DNA of 64,000 bases from NCBI GenBank assembly GCA_043497085.1, contig JBIEKI010000002.1; one strand, written 5' to 3'. The position numbers and the translations under genes are program-made. This document shows positions 7,814-16,553 of this stretch, piece after piece; within the stretch, counting starts at the first letter, position 1, and every line of letters begins with the position of its first letter. The notes beneath the pieces are model-generated. The model saw only the letters and a list, made by a program, of their open reading frames with translations. It did not search any database and was not told the origin of the DNA. Source of the DNA: Thalassobacillus sp043497085. GTDB taxonomy: Bacteria > Bacillota > Bacilli > Bacillales > Halobacillaceae.

Positions 7814-8521
7814 ATGCAACAGACAAAGGAAGAACGCGTGCATCATGTATTTGAAAAAATCTACCAGCGTTATGATGTGATGAATTCAGTTATTTCTTTT
7901 CAACGGCATAAAGCCTGGCGTAAAGATGTTATGAATAGAATGAATGTAAAACCTGGGGACCAGGCGCTGGATGTTTGCTGCGGTACAGGTGACTGGACAG
8001 TAGCATTGGCAGAGGAAGTAGGACAGGAAGGCAAAGTCATAGGCCTTGACTTCAGTCATAATATGCTTTCAGTCGGTATCAAAAAGAAAATGGCATCTGG
8101 ATTAAGTCAGATGGAGTTTGAGCATGGCAATGCAATGGATCTCCCATTTGAAGATAACAGTTTCGATTATGTAACCATCGGTTTCGGGTTACGGAATGTA
8201 CCAGATTATCTTCAAGTGTTGAAAGAGATGACTAGAGTAGTGAAACCTGGCGGTAAAGTCATTTGCCTTGAAACATCCCAGCCCACTATGCCAGGATTCA
8301 GGCAAGCTTATTATACTTACTTCAAATATATCATGCCTGCATTCGGTAAATTATTTGCTAAAAGCTATCAGGAGTATAGCTGGCTGCATGAATCTGCCAA
8401 AGACTTTCCAGGTAAAGAAGAATTGAAGCAGATGTTTGAGAAAGCTGGATTGCGCAATGTCAAAGTGAAGTCATATACCGGCGGTGTCGCTGCGATGCAT
8501 ATGGGAGAGAAATTATCATAA
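7814..8521 (+). CDS. menG: Demethylmenaquinone methyltransferase
   Basis: SAM-dependent C-methylation of demethylmenaquinone, the last step of menaquinone synthesis. The SAM motif LDVCCGTGDWT is near residues 53-63, followed by GLDFSHNML and the UbiE/MenG signature DYVTIGFGLRNVPD. Length 235 aa fits the family. Sits between the two prenyl synthase subunit genes, which supply its quinone side chain. Confidence 0.95.
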   Translation: MQQTKEERVHHVFEKIYQRYDVMNSVISFQRHKAWRKDVMNRMNVKPGDQALDVCCGTGDWTVALAEEVGQEGKVIGLDFSHNMLSVGIKKKMASGLSQMEFEHGNAMDLPFEDNSFDYVTIGFGLRNVPDYLQVLKEMTRVVKPGGKVICLETSQPTMPGFRQAYYTYFKYIMPAFGKLFAKSYQEYSWLHESAKDFPGKEELKQMFEKAGLRNVKVKSYTGGVAAMHMGEKLS

Positions 8522-8537
8522 CATAAGGGTGGGCACC

Positions 8538-9512
8538 ATGAAGTTAGCTATGATCTATTCTTTTTTAAAACAGGATTTAGCAAAAATCGAAGATTCAATC
8601 AACAATACGATACAAGCACAGCATCCCGTTTTACGTGAGGCGTCCACCCAATTATTAGCTGCAGGAGGGAAACGGATCCGTCCTGTTTTTGTTTTATTGG
8701 GCGGGAAGTTTGGAAACTATCAACTGGATCGTATGGAAGCAGTAGCCGTATCGTTGGAGCTGATTCATATGGCCTCACTGGTACACGATGATGTCGTCGA
8801 TAATGCTGAGCTTAGAAGGGGTCAGCCGACGATAAAGGCGAAGTGGGATAACCGTATTGCCATGTATACAGGCGATTACATATTTGCAAGATCGTTGGAA
8901 TCACTATCTGCACTGGAAGATCCAAGAGCACATCAAGTGCTTGCGAAGACAATGGTGGAATTATGTCTTGGGGAAATAGAGCAGGTAAAAGATAAATACC
9001 GATTAGAACAGAATCTGCGTGACTATCTGCTAAGAATCAAACGGAAAACGGCTCTATTGATCGCTGCCAGTTGTCAGCTTGGAGCAATCGCTTCCCAGGC
9101 GCCGCGTCAGTATGAAAGAGCGTTGTACAGGTATGGTTATTTTGTAGGGATGTCCTACCAGATCATTGATGATGTGCTGGATTTTACTGCTTCAGAGGAA
9201 GAATTAGGTAAGCCGGCCGGAAGTGATCTATTGCAAGGTAACATTACATTGCCGGTCCTATATGCCATGGAGAATAACGTCATTGCTGCTGAACTCGATG
9301 AATTGTTCCAGGGTGATACAGAGAACTTGACAGCTGAAGATCTGGCTCCTGTCATCCGTAAAATCAAAGCTAGTGATGCCATTGACCGGTCATTAATAGT
9401 CAGTGAACGCTATTTACAAAAAGCCTACCAGGCACTGGAGGTGCTTCCACCAGGCCGTGCGAAGCAGACTTTACGTGGGATCGCAAAATATATCGGAAAA
9501 AGAAAGTCTTAA
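8538..9512 (+). CDS. hepT: Heptaprenyl diphosphate synthase component 2
   Basis: Catalytic subunit of heptaprenyl diphosphate synthase, condensing isopentenyl units for the menaquinone tail. Both aspartate-rich motifs are present: DDVVD at residues 84-88 and DDVLD at 211-215, with the GGKRIRP substrate-binding segment at 43-49. The ATG at 8538 follows AAGGGTGGG and gives 324 aa with the N-terminus MKLAMIYSFL; frames from 8484 overlap menG without a ribosome site. Confidence 0.95.
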   Translation: MKLAMIYSFLKQDLAKIEDSINNTIQAQHPVLREASTQLLAAGGKRIRPVFVLLGGKFGNYQLDRMEAVAVSLELIHMASLVHDDVVDNAELRRGQPTIKAKWDNRIAMYTGDYIFARSLESLSALEDPRAHQVLAKTMVELCLGEIEQVKDKYRLEQNLRDYLLRIKRKTALLIAASCQLGAIASQAPRQYERALYRYGYFVGMSYQIIDDVLDFTASEEELGKPAGSDLLQGNITLPVLYAMENNVIAAELDELFQGDTENLTAEDLAPVIRKIKASDAIDRSLIVSERYLQKAYQALEVLPPGRAKQTLRGIAKYIGKRKS

Positions 9513-9516
9513 CAGA

Positions 9517-9545
9517 TTGCCACCAGAGAGAGAATCTGTTAAAAT
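9517..9545 (+). promoter_or_regulatory. Sigma-A promoter for ndk
   Basis: TTGCCA, 17-nt spacer and an extended -10, TGT-TAAAAT. Transcription would start near 9552. Confidence 0.7.
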
Positions 9546-9561
9546 TTTCTTCGGTACTATT

Positions 9562-9575
9562 TTTAAGCGCTTACA
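9562..9575 (+). promoter_or_regulatory. Candidate CcpA (cre) site in the ndk leader
   Basis: TTTAAGCGCTTACA read on the other strand is TGTAAGCGCTTAAA, matching the cre consensus TGWAARCGYTWNCA at 13 of 14 positions. It lies about 10-24 nt downstream of the predicted start of transcription, a position where CcpA acts as a roadblock. Not experimentally known to me for ndk. Confidence 0.5.
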
Positions 9576-9602
9576 CAAATACATAATTGATGAGGTGTTA
9601 TC

Positions 9603-10049
9603 ATGGAAAAGACATTTTTAATGGTTAAACCAGATGGAGTACAACGTAATCTAGTAGGAGAAATCGTTTCTCGTTTCGAGAATAAAGGTTTCAAGCTTGC
9701 TGGTGCAAAATTGATGATTATCCCAACGGAACTTGCAGAAAAGCATTATGGGGAACATAAGGACAAGCCTTTCTTTGGTGAATTGGTGGATTTCATCACT
9801 TCCGGACCAGTTTTCGCAATGGTTTGGGAAGGTGAAAATGTGATTGCTACTGCACGTCAAATGATGGGTAGCACGAAACCACAAGAAGCACTTCCTGGTA
9901 CGATCCGCGGTGACTTCGGTGTGACTGTCGGTAAAAACGTCATTCATGGTTCTGATTCTCCGGAAAGTGCTGAGCGTGAAATCGGACTGTTTTTCGAGGA
10001 AGAAAAAGTGCTATCGTACGATAAGAACGATCAAAACTGGGTTTATTAA
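9603..10049 (+). CDS. ndk: Nucleoside diphosphate kinase
   Basis: Transfers the gamma-phosphate of ATP to nucleoside diphosphates through a phosphohistidine. The active-site histidine is H115 in NVIHGSDS, and the N-terminal TFLMVKPDGVQRN is typical. Length 148 aa. Monocistronic here: own promoter, possible cre site, and a strong terminator. Lies between hepT and cheR as in B. subtilis. Confidence 0.97.
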   Translation: MEKTFLMVKPDGVQRNLVGEIVSRFENKGFKLAGAKLMIIPTELAEKHYGEHKDKPFFGELVDFITSGPVFAMVWEGENVIATARQMMGSTKPQEALPGTIRGDFGVTVGKNVIHGSDSPESAEREIGLFFEEEKVLSYDKNDQNWVY

Positions 10050-10058
10050 TCTGCTTGT

Positions 10059-10094
10059 CAAAAACCGTTCTCTGGATTTGAGAGCGGTTTTTCC
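10059..10094 (+). terminator. Terminator after ndk
   Basis: Stem AAAACCGTTCTC / GAGAGCGGTTTT with one G-U pair, followed by Ts. Confidence 0.9.
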
Positions 10095-10140
10095 TTTATA
10101 GAATGAGTTTCTGAAAATCTACATGTTGATTTTACATATA

Positions 10141-10349
10141 AGCTCTCTTTACTTGAAGACTCAGTTTCGAGAGAAACTGTTTCAGTTACGGTTGAGAATC
10201 TCTGGAGGTCCGGGAAATCACTCGCTTTCCATGGGCATGTGGTGAGCTTCCTCAGGCTTCGCCTTGCGGGATCTCACCGATCATGTTCATCCCATAGAGT
10301 CTCGCAATTTCCCGGACCTCCGTGCATTAATGAGAGTAACGGAAATATC
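10141..10349 (-). repeat. Palindromic repeat element, locus 1, left arm (minus orientation)
   Basis: Opens with the AGTTTC/GAAACT hairpin and TTTCAGTTAC, and closes with GTAACGGAAA, a degenerate terminal inverted repeat. Inside, GGAGGTCCGGGAAAT (10204) is exactly mirrored by ATTTCCCGGACCTCC ending 10321. Nearly identical sequence recurs at 33771 and 57538. Read on the minus strand it aligns with the right-arm element at 10432 (shared TGCGAGACTC-like, GAGGAAGCT-like and GGAAAGCGAG blocks). Non-coding. Confidence 0.85.
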
Positions 10350-10431
10350 AGTATTTAGCCTATCTTCCTATAACAAAAGCTGATTTAAAAGGGCTTTTAG
10401 TGGACCATGAAGAAACCTTCATCTTTATGTA

Positions 10432-10607
10432 GCGGTCCGTTTATCTAAAATAGGATAGGGTGGCGGGGAAACGGTGAGACTCCCGTGGGAGAAGGGGCTA
10501 GGCGAGACCCCACAGGTCGTGAAACGACCGAGGAGGCTTGCCAGCTCCCCCACAGGAAAGCGAATCGTTTCCCAGCCGCCCTTACTCCTGACTCGGTAAC
10601 GGACACG
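10432..10607 (+). repeat. Palindromic repeat element, locus 1, right arm
   Basis: Bounded by GGTCCGTTTA and TAACGGACA. Inner arms GGGTGGCGGGGAAACG and CGTTTCCCAGCCGCCC pair with two irregularities. Same family as the elements at 34080 and 57916, and inverted relative to the element at 10141. An apparent reading frame through it (from 10485) is only the repeat and is not called as a gene. The rest of the gap 10095-10726 shows no gene. Confidence 0.85.
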
Positions 10608-10726
10608 AAATATCTCGAAATCAAGTCTTCGACTTTTCGGTCCTATTGTGGAATAAGCCTTTTATGCAAAATTAACTACAACGTTTAAAAGAGCGTAGAA
10701 TGAAAGTCGGGGAAAGGGAAGAAGCC

Positions 10727-11503
10727 ATGAGCGAGGAATATAGCAAATTCATTACTGCAATCAAGAGTAAAACAGGAATCGATTTGTCTCTTTATAAAGA
10801 AGCCCAGATGAAACGCCGTTTAATCTCTTTGCGTAACAAACGCGGATATAATGATTTTGAAGAATATTTTAATGTCCTGGCCAGGGATCAGGATGTAATG
10901 GAGGAATTCCTCGATCGCATGACCATCAATGTGTCCGAATTTTTTCGTAATCCTGCCCGCTGGGAAGTATTTGAGAAAAAGGTGGTTCCACAACTGCTGC
11001 AAACAAAACGGAGTATTAAAGTTTGGAGTGCTGCCTGTTCAACAGGGGAAGAGCCTTATACACTGGCTATCCTTTTAAGTAAATACTTACCTTTAAATCG
11101 AGTAGAGATCCTTGCTACGGACTTAGATGAAAATGCCCTGATCAGAGCAAGGAAAGGAGTATACCCTGAGAGAGCCTTAAAAGAAGTACCTGCCACTGTT
11201 CTGCAAAAACATTTCAAACTGGAAAATGGATTATATAAAATTGACGACTCCATTAAGCAGGCGGTGCACTTCAAAAAACATAACCTTCTATCAGATTCCT
11301 ATGATAAGAATTTTGATTTGATTGTCTGTAGAAATGTACTTATTTATTTTACAGAGGATGCTAAGAGGATGATTTACCAGAAAATAAGAAGTTCGCTTTG
11401 TGTACAAGGATTTTTTTTCGTAGGAAGCACAGAGCAGATCTTCAGCCCGAAACAATACGGCCTACATACGTTTGATTCATTCTTTTATCAAAGACTCAGT
11501 TAA
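10727..11503 (+). CDS. cheR: Chemotaxis protein methyltransferase CheR
   Basis: Methylates glutamates on chemoreceptors using SAM, setting adaptation. N-terminal all-helical CheR domain with KEAQMKRRL, then DRMTINVSEFFRN and the SAM motif WSAACSTGEEPYTLA; C-terminal FDLIVCRNVLIYF and FVGSTEQIF. The ATG at 10727 is preceded by AAAGGGAAGAAG and gives 258 aa; an ATG at 10700 would lack a site. Its place between ndk and aroC is conserved in Bacillus and implies a motile organism. Confidence 0.95.
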   Translation: MSEEYSKFITAIKSKTGIDLSLYKEAQMKRRLISLRNKRGYNDFEEYFNVLARDQDVMEEFLDRMTINVSEFFRNPARWEVFEKKVVPQLLQTKRSIKVWSAACSTGEEPYTLAILLSKYLPLNRVEILATDLDENALIRARKGVYPERALKEVPATVLQKHFKLENGLYKIDDSIKQAVHFKKHNLLSDSYDKNFDLIVCRNVLIYFTEDAKRMIYQKIRSSLCVQGFFFVGSTEQIFSPKQYGLHTFDSFFYQRLS

Positions 11504-11560
11504 ATCTCATGTTTGATTTTTCAGTTTAAACTCGGTTATCCAGAATAATCAGTTTCCCTT

Positions 11561-11591
11561 CCCGGTACAAAAAAATGTACCGGGATTTTTG
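11561..11591 (+). terminator. Terminator after cheR
   Basis: Eight-bp perfect stem CCCGGTAC / GTACCGGG, A-rich loop, then ATTTTTG. Confidence 0.85.
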
Positions 11592-11716
11592 TCTCTATGA
11601 CAGCCATTTAACGCTTTGACGCTTTTATGTTTTAACCTATTAAAAAATTTAATACACACAAGCTTGATAAGATATGATATAGTAGAACATAAAATTTATA
11701 CTATGGAGGGACGTCC

Positions 11717-12883
11717 ATGCGCTATTTGACTGCTGGAGAATCACACGGAAAACAACTTACTACAATAATTGAAGGAATACCTTCTCATTTACCACTATTG
11801 AATGACCAAATAAATGAATCTTTACTACGGCGTCAGGGCGGCTACGGTCGTGGGCGTCGCATGCAAATTGAAAAAGATCTGGTAGAAATAACTGCAGGTG
11901 TCCGCCATGGCTATACCCTGGGATCGCCTATCTCCCTTGTCATCAACAATGATGATTTCAAACACTGGAGAAATATAATGGGGGAAAGCCCTATTCCAGA
12001 AGATGAAGAAGTCCGCCGGACAATCTCCCGTCCACGGCCAGGTCATGCTGATCTGAATGGCGGAATGAAATACGGCCACAGAGATCTGCGTAATGTACTG
12101 GAACGTTCATCCGCGCGTGAAACAGCTGCCCGGGTAGCAGCGGGGGCTGTTGCTAAAGTATTACTTCAAGAGCTAGGCATTACAATTGGTGCTTATGTTC
12201 GTGAAATTGCAGGTATTGTGAGCAGCTTTGATGAATCCCTGTCTTTAAAAGAACGAGTAGATATAGCGGAAGCTTCTCCAGTAAGGACTTTAGATAAAAA
12301 TGCGGAAAAAGAAATGATGGAAGCGATCGACCAGGCGAAAAAAGAAGGGGATTCCATAGGCGGGGTAGTAGAGGTATACGTAGAAGGCATGCCACCAGGT
12401 GTCGGATCCTACGTGCAATATGATCGTAAACTCGACAGCCGTATAGCCGGCAGTGTCGTAAGCATCAATGCTTTCAAAGGGGTGGAATTCGGCATCGGCT
12501 TTGAAGCGGCGAGACGGAATGGCAGCAAGGTACATGACGAAATTGCCTGGGAAGAATCACAAGGCTATTACCGGAAGACAAATCGTCTCGGAGGATTCGA
12601 AGGAGGCATGACAACTGGTATGCCTTTGGTTGTGAAAGGTGTAATGAAGCCGATTCCTACATTATACAAACCACTCCAAAGTGTCGACATTGATACGAAA
12701 GAGCCTTTTGCTGCAAGTATTGAACGTTCCGATTCATGCGCTGTACCAGCAGCAGGTGTAGTGATGGAACATGTAGTAGCTTTTGAGCTTGCACGTGCGA
12801 TGATGGAGCAATTTCCAGGGGATTATTTTCCTCGTATGAAACAAGCAGTGGATGCTTACAGGGAAGAGGTAAGGAGATTTTAA
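11717..12883 (+). CDS. aroC: Chorismate synthase
   Basis: Converts EPSP to chorismate with reduced FMN, the last shared step of aromatic synthesis (gene named aroF in B. subtilis). Signatures GESHGKQLTTIIEG (residues 7-20), RRQGGYGRGRRM, RPRPGHADLNGGMKYGHRD and the C-terminal ERSDSCAVPAAGVVME are all visible. Length 388 aa. First gene of the aromatic operon; GGAGGG ribosome site. aroB begins one base after its stop. Confidence 0.97.
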   Translation: MRYLTAGESHGKQLTTIIEGIPSHLPLLNDQINESLLRRQGGYGRGRRMQIEKDLVEITAGVRHGYTLGSPISLVINNDDFKHWRNIMGESPIPEDEEVRRTISRPRPGHADLNGGMKYGHRDLRNVLERSSARETAARVAAGAVAKVLLQELGITIGAYVREIAGIVSSFDESLSLKERVDIAEASPVRTLDKNAEKEMMEAIDQAKKEGDSIGGVVEVYVEGMPPGVGSYVQYDRKLDSRIAGSVVSINAFKGVEFGIGFEAARRNGSKVHDEIAWEESQGYYRKTNRLGGFEGGMTTGMPLVVKGVMKPIPTLYKPLQSVDIDTKEPFAASIERSDSCAVPAAGVVMEHVVAFELARAMMEQFPGDYFPRMKQAVDAYREEVRRF

Positions 12884-12884
12884 T

Positions 12885-13961
12885 ATGAAGGAATTATCGA
12901 TACAGGCCAGCAATCACCTATATAAAGTTCAAATCGGCAGTGGGCTGCGCCATTCGATCGGCAGCCTTATTAAGGGCAGTTATCGACATGTTTTTATCAT
13001 TACAGACAGTGAAGTAGCTCCACTTTACCTTGAAGACGTCAAACAGTCATTCTCCGAAGTAAAAGTAGATACAGCTATTTTTCCCGCGGGTGAACAATCC
13101 AAGTGCATGAATCAGTATGAACAATTACTGACAGCATGTATCGAAAATGGTCTGGATCGCAATTCCCTGGTCATTGCTCTCGGGGGTGGTGTAGTAGGGG
13201 ATCTGGCAGGCTTTGTTGCTGCTACTTATATGCGCGGAATTGATTATATTCAAGTCCCTACGACGATACTTGCCCATGACAGCAGTGTTGGTGGCAAGGT
13301 TGCCATTAACCATACACAAGGTAAGAATTTGATTGGCTGCTTTTATAGTCCAACGCAAGTGATTTATGACATTGAGACACTGCGCACATTACCTTTTCAC
13401 GAAATACGCTCCGGTTATGCAGAAATAATTAAACATGGCTGTTTGGATAATCCGGGATTATTTAAGGATGTAATTTCGAGAAAACTTACCAGCGAGATTC
13501 AAGAGGGAGTGTTAATAGAACACCTCTTGCAAGGAATAGCAATCAAATCTGCAATTGTAGAACAGGATGAAAAGGAAAAAGGTATCAGAAAATATTTGAA
13601 TCTGGGCCATACTCTTGGCCATGCTATAGAATCTGAAGCAGGCTATGGAAGTTTGACACATGGCGAAGCTGTGGCAATAGGTTTATTGTTTGCGATGTAT
13701 GTGAGCAGAGAAAAGTTGGGTGGGGATATGCCTATCACGGAGTTATATGGTTGGCTGGAACAACATGGATACCCGCTTGATGCTTTAAATTCCTTAAACT
13801 CCAGTCGTTTGATAGCACGTATGAAAAAAGATAAAAAATCATCAGCGGGAATTGTGAATATGGTGTTATTACAAAAACTCGGAAACCCGACTATGATGGA
13901 ACTTCAAGAACAGGAGCTGACCAATTTATTAAATCATTTCCAAGAAGAGGTGATGAGCTGA
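12885..13961 (+). CDS. aroB: 3-dehydroquinate synthase
   Basis: NAD- and metal-dependent cyclisation of DAHP to 3-dehydroquinate. Conserved ALGGGVVGDLAGFVAATYMRG, VPTTILAHDSSVGGKVAINH and the metal-binding GHTLGHAIE / LTHGEAVAIG histidines are present. Length 358 aa. Its stop overlaps the aroH start by one base, indicating coupled translation. Confidence 0.97.
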   Translation: MKELSIQASNHLYKVQIGSGLRHSIGSLIKGSYRHVFIITDSEVAPLYLEDVKQSFSEVKVDTAIFPAGEQSKCMNQYEQLLTACIENGLDRNSLVIALGGGVVGDLAGFVAATYMRGIDYIQVPTTILAHDSSVGGKVAINHTQGKNLIGCFYSPTQVIYDIETLRTLPFHEIRSGYAEIIKHGCLDNPGLFKDVISRKLTSEIQEGVLIEHLLQGIAIKSAIVEQDEKEKGIRKYLNLGHTLGHAIESEAGYGSLTHGEAVAIGLLFAMYVSREKLGGDMPITELYGWLEQHGYPLDALNSLNSSRLIARMKKDKKSSAGIVNMVLLQKLGNPTMMELQEQELTNLLNHFQEEVMS

Positions 13962-14341
13962 TGATCAGGGGGATCAGAGGAGCAACCACAGTAGAGAACA
14001 ATGATAAAGAAGAAATAATTGAGCGTGCTTATGAAATGATGGTTGATTTGATATCTGCCAATCAGGTTGAAGCAGAAGATGTTGTTTCAGTTTTATTTTC
14101 CGCCACTGTTGATTTGAACCAAGCTTTTCCGGCAAAATCGCTTCGTCAGATCAAAGGATGGACATATGTACCTGTGATGTGCATGAGAGAAATCGAAGTG
14201 CCTGATTCGCTTCCTAAATGCATTAGGGTTATGGTAACCGTACAAACCGAGCGCCATCAAGATCAAGTGGAACATATTTATCATTATGGAGCAAAAAAAT
14301 TACGTCCTGATTTGCAAGAGTCGAAAGGAGAATTGTTATGA
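13961..14341 (+). CDS. aroH: Chorismate mutase, AroH class
   Basis: Monofunctional chorismate mutase (chorismate to prephenate) of the trimeric AroH fold. The N-terminal IRGIRGATTVENND, the Arg/Glu active-site region and PVMCMREIEVPDSLPKCIRVM are as in the B. subtilis enzyme; 126 aa. Overlaps aroB by 1 nt and hisC by 4 nt (ATGA). In B. subtilis six trp genes separate aroH from hisC; here the two are directly coupled. Confidence 0.96.
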   Translation: MIRGIRGATTVENNDKEEIIERAYEMMVDLISANQVEAEDVVSVLFSATVDLNQAFPAKSLRQIKGWTYVPVMCMREIEVPDSLPKCIRVMVTVQTERHQDQVEHIYHYGAKKLRPDLQESKGELL

Positions 14342-15444
14342 AAGCAAAAGAAATTTTGAAAACAATGCAGCCATATAAACCTGGAAAACAGATTGAAGAA
14401 GTAAAAAAGGAATATGGGTTAAAAGAGATTGTCAAGTTAGCTTCCAATGAAAACCCATTTGGCTTTTCTCCTCAGGTTAAAAAGGAGTTGCCTGGTCTGA
14501 TTTCAGGATTAGAAAAATATCCGGACGGCTATGCCGCAGAACTGCGAAGAATTCTGAGCGACAAGCTGGAGGTAAATGAAACGCAGCTGATATTTGGAAA
14601 TGGCTCAGATGAAATCGTCCAGATCATTTGCCGTACGTATTTAGAGGCAGGAACAAATACGGTGATGGCTACGCCTACGTTTCCTCAATATAAGCACAAT
14701 GCATTGATAGAAGGGTCTGAAATTCGTGAGGTTCCTGTAATTGATGGCTATCATGATTTAGATCGAATGCTGGAAGCCATAGACGACCATACCCGGGTCG
14801 TATGGCTCTGTACCCCTAATAACCCGACAGGATCACATATTGCCGCTCCTGACATGGAAAAGTTTCTGGAACGTTGTCCCGATGATGTCTTAGTAGTGGT
14901 TGACGAAGCTTACTATGAATACATGGATGCTTCCGATTATTACGATGCGGTGGCAGGGTTGAAGAAACATCCAAACCTAATTGTCTTACGGACGTTCTCG
15001 AAAGCTTACGGATTGGCCGGTCTGAGAATTGGTTATGGAATCGCTCGTACAGAGGTCATCCACCAGCTTGATCCAGCGCGGGAGCCTTTTAATACTTCGA
15101 CTATCGCTCAGGCTGCAGCGATTATCGCTTTGGAAGATAAGAAATTTTTGAATGAGTCCGTTACTCGTAACAAAGATAACCGAAAAGCGATGATGGATTT
15201 CTGTGATGAACAGGAATTGGGCTATTTTGATTCACAGGCGAACTTTTTATTAATCAACCTCCCTGTAAGTGGTGACGAATTATTTGAGCACTTACTAAGT
15301 AAGGGATTCATCGTGCGTTCTGGGGAAGCGCTGGGGATACCAAACAGTATCCGGCTGACAATTGGCAGCAAGGAAGTAATGGAGCAAATCCAGCAGGAAA
15401 TCAGCCATTTTTTATCTTCTAATAAAACAGGTGTGAAAAAGTGA
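14338..15444 (+). CDS. hisC: Histidinol-phosphate / aromatic aminotransferase
   Basis: PLP aminotransferase acting on histidinol phosphate and, in Bacillus, on prephenate-derived aromatic 2-oxo acids. The PLP lysine is K222 in TFSKAYGLAGLRIGY; NNPTG at 161-165 and VDEAYYEY at 188-195 are further class markers. Length 368 aa. Overlaps aroH and tyrA by 4 nt each. Being embedded in the aromatic operon rather than a his operon supports the dual role. Confidence 0.96.
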   Translation: MKAKEILKTMQPYKPGKQIEEVKKEYGLKEIVKLASNENPFGFSPQVKKELPGLISGLEKYPDGYAAELRRILSDKLEVNETQLIFGNGSDEIVQIICRTYLEAGTNTVMATPTFPQYKHNALIEGSEIREVPVIDGYHDLDRMLEAIDDHTRVVWLCTPNNPTGSHIAAPDMEKFLERCPDDVLVVVDEAYYEYMDASDYYDAVAGLKKHPNLIVLRTFSKAYGLAGLRIGYGIARTEVIHQLDPAREPFNTSTIAQAAAIIALEDKKFLNESVTRNKDNRKAMMDFCDEQELGYFDSQANFLLINLPVSGDELFEHLLSKGFIVRSGEALGIPNSIRLTIGSKEVMEQIQQEISHFLSSNKTGVKK

Positions 15445-16541
15445 AAGAGAAAGTAATGGTAGCGGGACTCGGGTTGATTGGCGGATCGTTGGCCATGAGT
15501 ATCGGGTCCCGCCAGCAATTTCACGTTATTGGATTTGATACCCAGGAGGAAACGAATAAGATAGCGTTGGAAAAAGGCGCTGTCGATGAAATTTGTACGG
15601 ATTTCATTACTGGTGTCGAGCAGGCGGATATCCTGATTCTTGCTACCCCGATCCCCATTACACTGCAGTACATCAAGCAGCTGAATGACATGACTTTGAG
15701 GAAAAAATTATTGGTAACCGATGTTTCATCTGTGAAAGGTAATGTGATGAAACAGTCATCAGAAATCACTAATCAGTCTCTCGTCTTCATTGGAGGACAT
15801 CCGATGGCGGGCTCCCATAAACAGGGGATACAGGCAGCCAAAGCTCACTTGTTCGAAAATGCCATTTATGTTCTCACTCCCTCTGAGAATGCAGTACTTG
15901 AGGATGTAGAAAAGCTTAAGGGAGTACTGGCACCTACCAAGGCAAGGTTTTTAGTTTTTTCTACGGAGGAGCACGATGAGATGACAGCAGTCATTTCCCA
16001 TTTTCCTCACCTGATTGCTTCTTCTCTCGTACATCAGGCGCGTAACTGGCAGGAGACCCATCCTTACTTAGAAGACCTGGCTGCTGGAGGCTTCCGGGAT
16101 ATTACGAGGATTGCCTCCAGCAATCCTATATTATGGAAAGATATCTTTCTGCAAAATAGACCGATATTAATTTCCATGCTGGAAGACTGGATCAGGGAAA
16201 TGAAGCAGGTTAAATCCTTGTTAAGCGCGAGCAACGGTGAAGCTACAGAAGAATATCTGCTGCAAGCGAAACAATATCGTGATGGTTTGCCAGTTAAAAA
16301 GCGTGGAGCCATTCCGTCATTTTATGATATTTATGTGGATATTCATGATCAGCCTGGTGCGCTTTTGCATGTCATCGGACACCTGGCCGACAAAGATATA
16401 TCGATCAAAAATATTGAAATACTTGAAGTGCGGGAAGGGATAACCGGAGTACTCCGGATAAGCTTTCAAAGTAGTAAAGAACAAAAAGATAGTAAACGCG
16501 TACTAGAAGATCGCAATTATGAGGTAACGATCGAAGATTAG
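15441..16541 (+). CDS. tyrA: Prephenate dehydrogenase with C-terminal ACT domain
   Basis: NAD-dependent oxidative decarboxylation of prephenate to 4-hydroxyphenylpyruvate for tyrosine. Rossmann motif GLGLIGGSLA lies near residue 9, GGHPMAGSHKQG in the middle, and the C-terminal 75 residues (FYDIYVDIHDQPGALLHVI onward) form an ACT regulatory domain, expected to mediate tyrosine feedback. Starts with GTG overlapping the hisC stop (GTGA). Length 366 aa. Confidence 0.96.
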   Translation: MKEKVMVAGLGLIGGSLAMSIGSRQQFHVIGFDTQEETNKIALEKGAVDEICTDFITGVEQADILILATPIPITLQYIKQLNDMTLRKKLLVTDVSSVKGNVMKQSSEITNQSLVFIGGHPMAGSHKQGIQAAKAHLFENAIYVLTPSENAVLEDVEKLKGVLAPTKARFLVFSTEEHDEMTAVISHFPHLIASSLVHQARNWQETHPYLEDLAAGGFRDITRIASSNPILWKDIFLQNRPILISMLEDWIREMKQVKSLLSASNGEATEEYLLQAKQYRDGLPVKKRGAIPSFYDIYVDIHDQPGALLHVIGHLADKDISIKNIEILEVREGITGVLRISFQSSKEQKDSKRVLEDRNYEVTIED

Positions 16542-16553
16542 GAGGAAATAGCC

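Noticed and set aside
10485..10688. Apparent 67-codon ORF
   Set aside because: It is a translation of the palindromic repeat; a similar frame appears at 57886, so it reflects the repeat and not a protein.
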